NCBI GenBank assembly: GCA_004144935.1
Contig: SDZP01000342.1
Location: 1-6,618, forward strand
Direction: 5' to 3'
Source of the DNA: Caulobacteraceae bacterium
Lineage (GTDB): Bacteria > Pseudomonadota > Alphaproteobacteria > Caulobacterales > Caulobacteraceae
Length of the DNA stretch: 6,618 bases
In this document: in pieces, positions 1 to 4,848 of the stretch
How the letters are laid out: every line of letters begins with the position of its first letter
Position numbering within the stretch: position 1 is the stretch's first letter
The notes under the pieces: model-generated
Database searches by the model: none
The model's input: only the letters and a program-made list of their open reading frames with translations
Told to the model about the DNA's origin: nothing
Translations under genes and position numbers: made by a program

Positions 1-1164
1 CTCCACAAAACTGTCCGGCCAGGCGAACTCGTCCTCGCTGTGGATATCCCCGCCCCGCACCCCCAGCGTATCGACATTGGGCAGCCCGACCGCGAACAGG
101 TTGTTGCCCTCACACACCCCGCCCGAAGGCTTCCAGGCAATCTCCTGCCCCAGCGCCGCCCCGACCTCGCGCACGGCCCCGAACAGCGCCGCCTGGGCGC
201 CGTTGAACGGCTTGGCCGGCCGCGTCACCCCGCCGAACACGCTCACGCCGAGACCATCGCCGCGCCCGCAGCCGCAGGCCGCCTCGACCTCGCCCTCGAT
301 CCAGCGCCGGCTCTCGTCGTCGGGGAAGCGCACATTGAACCGCACCACGGCCAGGTCCGGCACCACGTTCAGCGCCGAACCGCCGTCGATCTTCGCCAGA
401 TTGACCGTCACCCCGTCGCGCCGCCCGTTCAGCCCGTCCAGGGCCCCGGCGATGCGCACCGCCGCCGTCACCGCGTTGCGCCCCTCGTCGAAGGCGCGGC
501 CGGCATGGGCGCTGCGCCCGGTCACCTTGACGTGGAAGTTGCCGCTGCCCTTGCGCGCCCCGGCCAGGGTGCCGTCGGCCAGCGCCGGCTCATAGGTCAT
601 CCCCACATGCCCTTGGGCCCCGATCCGGCTCAGCACCGCCCCGCTGCCCAGCGAGCCGATCTCCTCGTCGGGGCTCAGCAGCACCCGCCAGCCCACGGCC
701 TCGCGGCCGCCAAAACCCTCAAACGCCTCCAGCGCCGCCAGCATCACCGAGATGCCGCCCTTCATGTCGGCGATGCCGGGTCCGTTCAGCGCGCCATCGG
801 CGCGCCAGCCCACCGCCTGGAACGGGCTGGAGGCCGGAAACACCGTGTCGTAATGGCCGGTCATAACCACCTGCACCGGCGCCTGCGGCCGAAGTTGCAC
901 CAGCAGCGACGGCGGCGGACTGTGCAGCGTCTCCCGCCCGTCGGCCGCCACCTCCACCGTCGGCTCCAGCGCCTCATGGCTCACCGCCGCCTGCGGCAGG
1001 GCCTCGCCCCACACCTCGGTCAGCAGATCCAGCGTCGCCCGCAGCCCCTCGAGGTTGCGGCTCCCGCTATTGCCGGCGCACCACCCCACCGCCCGCGCGA
1101 CGACCTCCTCGCCCCGCTCGGAGATGGACTCCAGAACCGACCGCTCCTGCGGCGTCACCTGCAT
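1..1164 (-). CDS. M20-family zinc metallohydrolase (carboxypeptidase G2-like), C-terminus cut by window
   Basis: Translating the minus strand from the ATG at 1164 gives 388 uninterrupted codons up to the window edge. A TGA lies directly before the ATG, so no longer start exists; the Shine-Dalgarno is weak. The M20 metal and catalytic set is complete: H104 and D106 in GHYDTVFP, bridging D133 in GPGIADMKGG, catalytic E167 with metal-binding E168 in SPDEEIGS, E192 in YEPALADG, and H375 in GGDIHSEDEF. H220 (GRSAHAG) sits in the inserted dimerisation domain. The family hydrolyses amide bonds of N-acyl amino acids or small peptides with two zinc ions, in the cytoplasm unless exported; I see no signal peptide. 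The C-terminal GGVCEGNN and GLPNVDTLGVRGG stretches favour the carboxypeptidase G2/N-acyl amino acid hydrolase side of M20 over DapE. Substrate unknown. Family length suggests only some 10-20 residues are missing. Host-like GC-rich codons. Confidence 0.93.
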   Translation of the reverse strand, partial: MQVTPQERSVLESISERGEEVVARAVGWCAGNSGSRNLEGLRATLDLLTEVWGEALPQAAVSHEALEPTVEVAADGRETLHSPPPSLLVQLRPQAPVQVVMTGHYDTVFPASSPFQAVGWRADGALNGPGIADMKGGISVMLAALEAFEGFGGREAVGWRVLLSPDEEIGSLGSGAVLSRIGAQGHVGMTYEPALADGTLAGARKGSGNFHVKVTGRSAHAGRAFDEGRNAVTAAVRIAGALDGLNGRRDGVTVNLAKIDGGSALNVVPDLAVVRFNVRFPDDESRRWIEGEVEAACGCGRGDGLGVSVFGGVTRPAKPFNGAQAALFGAVREVGAALGQEIAWKPSGGVCEGNNLFAVGLPNVDTLGVRGGDIHSEDEFAWPDSFVE

Positions 1165-1331
1165 TCAAAGCCCCTATGGACCGACACTCACGCCATTGCC
1201 CGCGGACTTAAGTCGACGCGGTGAACTGTGAAGGCGGCCCCCGGAATGGCGCAAGACGGGAGTCGCGGACTGAGGAGCAGTGTTAGCTGAGGGAGGGGGT
1301 GAGGTGAAGCCTTCGCCGGCAAGTCGCGCGC
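1165..1331. other. Intergenic gap between the cassette and the M20 gene
   Basis: This gap lies between the end of the low-GC cassette and the M20 hydrolase start, both on the minus strand. It should hold the M20 promoter, but I see no convincing -35/-10 pair. It contains a 10-bp palindrome, GACTTAAGTC, at 1205-1214, and a purine-rich run on the plus strand at about 1288-1310. No clear intrinsic terminator follows the cassette's last gene, so read-through into the hydrolase cannot be excluded. No tRNA or attachment-site remnant is visible. Confidence 0.4.
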
Positions 1332-1838
1332 TCAGGTTCCCTTTTTGATTTGTCGACGACGGGCTCGGGCCAAAGTCTTTCTAAAGGTCGCACCAAGGCT
1401 CGCCACCATCACAACATGATGAGAATTCGGCTTAACCTTGGCCCCTTCAAAGTCCGCTCCCATGAGAGCCGACAAAAATGCGTCCATTGATTCCTGAAGT
1501 TCATCTTTATCAGCCGAACTGCAATTCTCATCCAACACTTTCTTAGCTGCTCGTATGTCTTGTTCATACATACGAATCCGAGATTCCAAAACGCTTTTGT
1601 TGGTCTCGGGAGCCTTGGACCAATACTCCGCAGCCGCCTCGATGGCCCGCCTAGTATCATCCCGGAGCTGGTCAGAAATCTTCGTTCGATACTCTCTAGA
1701 TGCACGATCGCGATCTAAAAATCGATTAGCAAGAAGCGCGAGAAAAGCTGCTAGAACAGCAACGCTGACTGAGACGGCCCCCTTTGTAAGCTCGACCCAT
1801 AAATTTACAGTATCCGGTTCAGGCGGCACCGCGCTCAC
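1332..1838 (-). CDS. Small single-pass membrane protein with charged helical cytoplasmic domain; third gene of cassette
   Basis: Not a family I recognise. I place the start at the GTG at 1838 because it makes a 4-base GTGA overlap with the stop of the preceding gene and has an AAGG four bases upstream. This gives 168 residues. An in-frame TTG at 1883 would add 15 residues but overlaps more and has no ribosome site. Residues about 14-41 form one hydrophobic segment (VSVSVAVLAAFLALLANRF), followed by a highly charged, probably helical region (42-118, with RDRASREYRTK and LESRIRMYEQDIR) and a basic C-terminus (ARARRRQIKKGT). The basic residues after the helix predict a cytoplasmic C-terminal part. 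Codons are AT-rich for this window, including a TTA leucine at residue 41. As the last gene of an ATPase/STAS-like operon it may be the regulated target or membrane output; that role is inferred from context only. Confidence 0.8.
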   Translation of the reverse strand: MSAVPPEPDTVNLWVELTKGAVSVSVAVLAAFLALLANRFLDRDRASREYRTKISDQLRDDTRRAIEAAAEYWSKAPETNKSVLESRIRMYEQDIRAAKKVLDENCSSADKDELQESMDAFLSALMGADFEGAKVKPNSHHVVMVASLGATFRKTLARARRRQIKKGT

Positions 1839-2188
1839 GCGGCCTTCTCTTGGCGACCCTGTTCCTCGCTCACAAATTTCCAAGCAATGTTGACAAAATT
1901 CGTCAAATCTTCGTCTGTAGTTGTGACCTGAAAACGCTCTCTTATAGTAGTCTCTGAAAGCTTAGCCTTGCGGACTAGACCGCCCCAGACCTCCTCCCAA
2001 AAGGACGACGGTAGAGTTGCGATTCCGTCTATATCTACGACAACTCGCTCAGCGCGTTTGAGCGCCGGCATTAAATACCGATCCCGGAACTTTTGGCCGT
2101 TGTAGGGACCGTCCTCCGGATACCTTCCGGCGGGATAGGCACTGTAATCTCGCGCAAGCTGGATGGTCGTCTGTGCGTCAAGCGCCAT
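1835..2188 (-). CDS. STAS-like domain protein (DUF4325 type), second gene of cassette
   Basis: This 117-residue protein is almost entirely one domain. The ATG at 2188 is chosen over an upstream GTG at 2218 because a strong GGGAGGT lies five bases before it. It overlaps the ATPase gene by 11 bases, suggesting translational coupling. Residues 21-43 (GRYPEDGPYNGQKFRDRYLM and what follows), then RVVVDIDGIATLPSSFWEEV (48-67) and GGLVR (69-73), match the pattern I know for STAS-like DUF4325 proteins: a central beta strand with Asp-Gly, then Ser-Ser-Phe and an acidic helix. In classical anti-anti-sigma STAS proteins a phosphorylatable Ser/Thr sits at this turn, so S61 or S62 is the candidate, by analogy only. 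DUF4325 proteins often neighbour HATPase proteins, as here. Probable role: small partner or substrate of the ATPase encoded just upstream. No signal peptide or membrane segment. Confidence 0.87.
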   Translation of the reverse strand: MALDAQTTIQLARDYSAYPAGRYPEDGPYNGQKFRDRYLMPALKRAERVVVDIDGIATLPSSFWEEVWGGLVRKAKLSETTIRERFQVTTTDEDLTNFVNIAWKFVSEEQGRQEKAA

Positions 2189-3380
2189 GCTGCACCTCCC
2201 ACTCCACAAGAGTGCCACAGAACGGCGCAGATAGCGTGCGCCGCACCACTTTGTTCCCAGGGCGGAAAGTTACCACGCCTGCTCCGCTCATAATCCGCAG
2301 AAATCCTTTCTGGGTCTTGTCGATCCATTCGGCCATTTCATAAAGGCCGCGACCACGTCCACCTATATCGGTCGAGGTTCGTCGAAGTTCCAGTGCCGCC
2401 TCGATAAGACCTGCATCAGTTTTTTCCGGGTCAAGTCGATCAAGTAGCGGAATGGCTGATGTCCAGTGGCTAGACCGCGGCAAGGTAGCCGGAATGCCTA
2501 CCCCTTGGTCATAAATCATCATATGCATGGTTCCGCTATCTGGTGACCACGCCCCCGTAGCCCACCAGTCCCCTTTCGGCTGCATCGGATACCAAATCCG
2601 CCCCGGTGGGTAAGCGTGGTGATGCACATTTGTCATCGCTTCGCACAGGGCGTTGTTGACGGGAACGCGCGGCCCAAATTCCAGTCCGCATAGCTCTTCT
2701 AATTCCACCCTAAGCTGATCGGCTTGCTGGCCATCGGGTGCCGAACCTCGGCGGTATTTCAGCATCCGCCTCACTGGGCCCGCTGGTGGCCGGATAAAGG
2801 ACCCCTTTGGGGCGATACGTAGCAGTTCAAACAACCCGGAGGTCAGGAAGAGTTCTCGAACGTTCTCGTGCCACTGATCGTCATTTGATCGCAGAGTTAC
2901 GCCCTGCCTTTTCGTAAAGGAACGATCCATCTCTCCTGCGAGCACCAAGCCAACCGCAGGATCGATGTCTTTTATCTGATCTAGATTTATTCGCGAGAAG
3001 CTTGACTTATAGCCGTACCTCCCGAGCCGCTCCTTTTTATCGGATGAGCGAGCTCGGATCGCCAAGATGAAAGCGAGAGTTTCTTCGTAGTTGTCTTCGA
3101 AGCTGAGCCTTGCTGGCGGATTAAGTATGCTCAGCTTTTGCTCCGGAATCCGCCGCTCATCGGCTGGCGGCAACTGGCTGCGCCAACTCCGGAAGGCATT
3201 CCTTGCCTTGGTTCTGGCCAATCGATCAGCGGCACGGTTTTTCTCTGATTGCCCACTCCATACTCGAGCTATCTGACCCCTTCGCGCCCTTCGCCTGAGG
3301 ACTCTCAAATGCCTCTCACTCAACAAACGCATGCCGCCCCCCAAGAGTCGCCCGTGATAATACGCCACGATTGAGCCCAT
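2178..3380 (-). CDS. ATP-binding protein: basic N-terminus, STAS-like domain and RsbW/SpoIIAB-type HATPase domain
   Basis: First gene of the cassette, 400 residues from the ATG at 3380. A second ATG at 3332 (residue 17) follows a G-rich stretch and is a real alternative. Residues 17-70 are strongly basic. Residues about 95-190 resemble a degenerate STAS domain: SRINLDQIKDIDPAVGLVLA at 129-148, ending in SGLFELL at 181-187. Residues about 220-398 form a GHKL ATPase. Its N-box is E247-x3-N251-x3-H255-A-Y, the SpoIIAB/RsbW form. G1 is DQGVG (291-295), G2 is GGRGRGL (340-346), and the terminal strand GTLVEWEV is at 389-396. There is no HisKA dimerisation domain, so this is not an ordinary two-component kinase. 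It probably binds or phosphorylates a STAS partner, most simply the next gene's product. The role is inferred. Rare codons for the region (ATA, CTA, AAA) suggest foreign origin. Confidence 0.9.
   Translation of the reverse strand: MGSIVAYYHGRLLGGGMRLLSERHLRVLRRRARRGQIARVWSGQSEKNRAADRLARTKARNAFRSWRSQLPPADERRIPEQKLSILNPPARLSFEDNYEETLAFILAIRARSSDKKERLGRYGYKSSFSRINLDQIKDIDPAVGLVLAGEMDRSFTKRQGVTLRSNDDQWHENVRELFLTSGLFELLRIAPKGSFIRPPAGPVRRMLKYRRGSAPDGQQADQLRVELEELCGLEFGPRVPVNNALCEAMTNVHHHAYPPGRIWYPMQPKGDWWATGAWSPDSGTMHMMIYDQGVGIPATLPRSSHWTSAIPLLDRLDPEKTDAGLIEAALELRRTSTDIGGRGRGLYEMAEWIDKTQKGFLRIMSGAGVVTFRPGNKVVRRTLSAPFCGTLVEWEVQHGA
2194..2200 (-). promoter_or_regulatory. Strong Shine-Dalgarno for the STAS-like gene
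   Basis: On the minus strand GGGAGGT lies five bases before the ATG at 2188, inside the last codons of the ATPase gene. It is the best ribosome binding site in the window. It decides the start of the STAS-like gene and implies high translation of the small partner relative to the ATPase, whose own start has only a weak site. Confidence 0.8.
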
Positions 3381-3410
3381 TTTTCCGGAGTCGGGAAAGT
3401 TGAAAGTTGC

Positions 3411-3548
3411 GGCAAGTCTGTTTGCATTGTGGTCTTCCCTGACGCGTCAAGCCGCGCAGCAGGCGCTGATGGAGGGCTATGCTGATACGGCAGACAAGGC
3501 GAGGCGGTGCCGTCGGCTTGTATCGGAAAACAATGCAAACTGGTTGCC
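3411..3548. repeat. Imperfect inverted repeat flanking about 100 bp upstream of the cassette
   Basis: GTTTGCATTGT at 3420-3430 recurs inverted as ACAATGCAAAC at 3530-3540. Just outside, GGCAA (3411-3415) and TTGCC (3544-3548) also match, with one base of slippage, so each arm is about 19-20 bases with mismatches. The roughly 100-bp spacer carries no gene I can support. No flanking target duplication is evident. It could be the remnant of a small mobile element, a paired operator, or chance reinforced by an AT-rich edge. Confidence 0.5.
3422..3450 (-). promoter_or_regulatory. Possible promoter of the three-gene cassette, overlapping a 10-bp palindrome
   Basis: On the minus strand a TTGACG hexamer at 3450-3445 is a good -35 element. 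A 17-base spacer leads to ATGCAA at 3427-3422, a poor -10. Transcription would begin about 35 bases before the ATPase ATG. The perfect palindrome TGACGCGTCA (3440-3449) covers most of the -35 and could be an operator. The location is sensible, but the -10 match is weak. Confidence 0.3.
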
Positions 3549-3549
3549 C

Positions 3550-3793
3550 CTATCCCTCCACCCCCGCCACCAACGCATTGCGCGGCGCCTCCGGCGCGGC
3601 GGCGCGCAGGTCGAAGGGCGTTGTCGCGGGGGGAGCGTCAGGCCGCACATCGGCCAGCGGCCGAACAAGAGCCCTCAGCCGTCGACCCAAACATGGGGTG
3701 ATAGGCCGTGTGGCGGCGGTCGGCGGCGATGCGGGCGAAGCCGGCACCGATCGCTGCATCCTCGCCCTTGAAGTTCCAGCGACGAACCGACAC
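3550..3793 (-). pseudogene. Probable decayed gene fragment, frameshifted, unknown family
   Basis: This minus-strand stretch is GC-rich like the host genes. One frame, from a GTG at 3793, reads plausibly as protein for about 36 residues (SVRRWNFKGEDAAIGAGFAR, then IAADRRHTAYHPMFG) before losing sense and stopping at 3638. A second frame then reads plausibly (ALVRPLADVRPDAPPATTPF, then DLRAAAPEAPRNALVAGVEG) to a TAG at 3550. The simplest reading is one short gene of about 80 residues broken by a frameshift near 3690-3700. Either piece could instead be a small intact gene. No good ribosome site precedes the GTG. I do not recognise the family. It lies at the host side of the cassette boundary, where a gene damaged by insertion would be expected. 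Confidence 0.35.
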
Positions 3794-3841
3794 ACCAGGC
3801 GCGCTATCGTTCAACCGTTACGGCGGCTAAGTCTGCCGTCT

Positions 3842-3845
3842 GGAG
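3842..3845 (+). promoter_or_regulatory. Shine-Dalgarno for the lipoprotein gene
   Basis: GGAG lies six bases before a GTG codon at 3852. It supports this non-ATG start, which also places a clean signal peptide at the N-terminus. Confidence 0.6.
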
Positions 3846-3851
3846 AACCCC

Positions 3852-4358
3852 GTGACTCGTTTCAACGCCCTCAAGGCCGCCCTCGCCGCCGCAATCGCCA
3901 TGGCCTGCACCAGCTGTGTCAGTTCAGAGATTGTCGTGCCCGAGGGCGCGCCGACCGCGCAGTTCTTGTTCGCGCCGGCGCCCGGCCTCGAGAACGCGGG
4001 CTACTACGGGCGGCCGGACCTGCAACTGCTGTTCTCCCGTTCGAATGCCCAGTGCAAGCCAAGACTGCCGATGCCGCTCATCGGAACCCAGGCGGGCTTC
4101 GAGGCGATGAAGGCCCCGATCGCCATCGAGTCCGGAAAGCGCCTGTTCATGAGCGCCATTTCGAACCAGGCCACCGCAGTCGGTCGCAGCAGCTGCGTGA
4201 ACGTCGCCAGCTTCGTCCCCGAGACAGGACACGATTACGAGGCCTATCAGCAATGGAGCCCTCAAGGCCCCTCTTGCCGGCTGGTGGTCATCGACAAGGC
4301 TACCGGGCGGGCTCCGGCCAGCTTTGAGGAACACCCGGTCGTCCAGGCCTGCCGCTAG
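3852..4358 (+). CDS. Small exported protein, probable lipoprotein, unknown function
   Basis: 168 residues from a GTG with a GGAG ribosome site. The N-terminus is a textbook signal sequence: basic residues (R3, K8), a hydrophobic Ala-rich core (AALAAAIAMA), then C19 and C22 (ACTSC). Either cysteine could be the lipidated +1 residue, though neither context is a perfect lipobox and simple periplasmic export is the alternative. The mature part has four cysteines: C68 (AQCKPRL), C115 (RSSCVNV), C137 (GPSCRLV) and C167 near the end, suggesting disulphides and a periplasmic location. The pattern CVNVASFVPETGHDYEAY followed by CRLVVIDKATG recalls small beta-rich envelope lipoproteins in which FxPExGxxY and a second cysteine strand recur. 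I cannot name a family. Codon use is host-like, so it lies outside the low-GC cassette. It is monocistronic, with its own terminator about 80 bases downstream. Confidence 0.88.
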   Translation: MTRFNALKAALAAAIAMACTSCVSSEIVVPEGAPTAQFLFAPAPGLENAGYYGRPDLQLLFSRSNAQCKPRLPMPLIGTQAGFEAMKAPIAIESGKRLFMSAISNQATAVGRSSCVNVASFVPETGHDYEAYQQWSPQGPSCRLVVIDKATGRAPASFEEHPVVQACR

Positions 4359-4439
4359 GCGGCCCCGCAGGGCCCCGGCTGGCGCTGAATCCGCCGTCCG
4401 GTGGCCAGGACCACGGCCTTTGAGGGGCCCCAAAACCCC

Positions 4440-4457
4440 TGCCCGCCGGGCATTTTT
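4440..4457 (+). terminator. Intrinsic terminator after the lipoprotein gene
   Basis: TGCCC (4440-4444), a GCC loop and GGGCA (4448-4452) form a five-base-pair GC-rich hairpin directly followed by five T residues. It lies about 80 bases after the TAG of the lipoprotein gene and is oriented to end its transcript. Confidence 0.65.
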
Positions 4458-4458
4458 C

Positions 4459-4480
4459 CGAATATGTCTAGACATATTCG
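4459..4480. promoter_or_regulatory. Perfect 22-bp palindrome, probable operator
   Basis: The half-site CGAATATGTCT at 4459-4469 is followed immediately by its exact reverse complement, AGACATATTCG. It is AT-rich inside very GC-rich DNA, has no loop, and starts one base after the terminator T-run. The GTCTAGAC core with ATAT flanks looks like a site for a dimeric helix-turn-helix regulator; GntR/HutC-type sites such as those of DasR share this core. No regulator gene is present in the window. Because it has no loop and no following T-run it is not a terminator. Confidence 0.6.
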
Positions 4481-4552
4481 TGTGGCTTCCCGCCCCCTCA
4501 CCGCCCCTCGCCAGGACTACTACCGCCCGCGTAAGTCGCCCCGCTCACATCC

Positions 4553-4605
4553 CGGCCTACATTCCCTGCGCCTCGGCCTACACGCCGGCCTACGCCCCGG
4601 CCTAC
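4553..4605. repeat. Short repeat array of CGGCCTAC
   Basis: The octamer CGGCCTAC occurs four times, starting at 4553, 4574, 4586 and 4598. The last three are exactly 12 bases apart, so the array is a degenerate 12-mer tandem repeat. Read in one plus frame it would give a Pro-Ala-Tyr repeat peptide, but the surrounding open frames have no coding character, so I treat it as non-coding repeat DNA. The rest of 4481-4690 shows nothing else I can support. Confidence 0.5.
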
Positions 4606-4692
4606 ATTCGCAGCCGCCCCACCCACGCCAAAGCCCACAGCCACGGGTCTTTCGCCCGCCTTCCCCCGGCTGCCGGAACGCACGCGCCTTTT

Positions 4693-4720
4693 TTGTAGCC
4701 CCGCCGCCCCGCGCTATAAT
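4693..4720 (+). promoter_or_regulatory. Sigma-70-type promoter upstream of the hybrid kinase
   Basis: A perfect TATAAT at 4715-4720 lies 16 bases after TTGTAG (4693-4698), which matches only three of six -35 positions. A start near 4727 would give a leader of about 120 bases before the kinase ATG. A perfect -10 is rare by chance in DNA this GC-rich. Confidence 0.5.
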
Positions 4721-4848
4721 GCTCTCCGCTTCGATAACCGCCTCCAGCCGCGCATCCGGCGCCCCGGGGGCGGCAATCGGAGCGGCGGCGCGGCTAACTT
4801 GCCCCTACGAAACCGGTCCTTAAGGCCGATCGCCTAAACCCCTCCCCC

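Noticed and set aside
40..1224. 394-codon open frame on the plus strand
   Set aside because: It is antisense to the M20 hydrolase, is rich in His/Arg/Pro/Gln as expected of shadow frames in GC-rich DNA, and shows no domain.
1836..1883. TTG start giving the membrane protein 15 extra residues
   Set aside because: A rare start with no ribosome site and a 49-base overlap; the GTG at 1838 has a 4-base overlap and an AAGG.
2189..2218. GTG start giving the STAS-like protein 10 extra residues
   Set aside because: The ATG at 2188 has a near-perfect Shine-Dalgarno at 2194-2200 and the conserved domain begins after it.
3388..3392. GAGTC (CcrM-type GANTC) just before the ATPase start, and another at 1260-1264
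   Set aside because: Single pentamers occur by chance and the one at 3388 lies inside the ribosome binding region; nothing links them to cell-cycle control.
3400..3540. Possible small plus-strand gene reading LTRQAAQQALMEGYADTADK
   Set aside because: Only a TTG start with no good ribosome site. The protein-like run is short and then turns into Arg/Pro-rich noise.
3479..4327. 282-codon plus-strand frame across the gap and lipoprotein gene
   Set aside because: It overlaps the lipoprotein in another frame, is Arg-rich and low in complexity, and has no coding signal of its own.
3924..4475. 183-codon minus-strand frame
   Set aside because: It is antisense to the lipoprotein gene, which has a ribosome site and signal peptide.
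4324..4698. Plus-strand frame with Pro-Ala-Tyr repeats
   Set aside because: It starts inside the lipoprotein gene, crosses the terminator and palindrome, and has no coding character outside the 12-base repeats.
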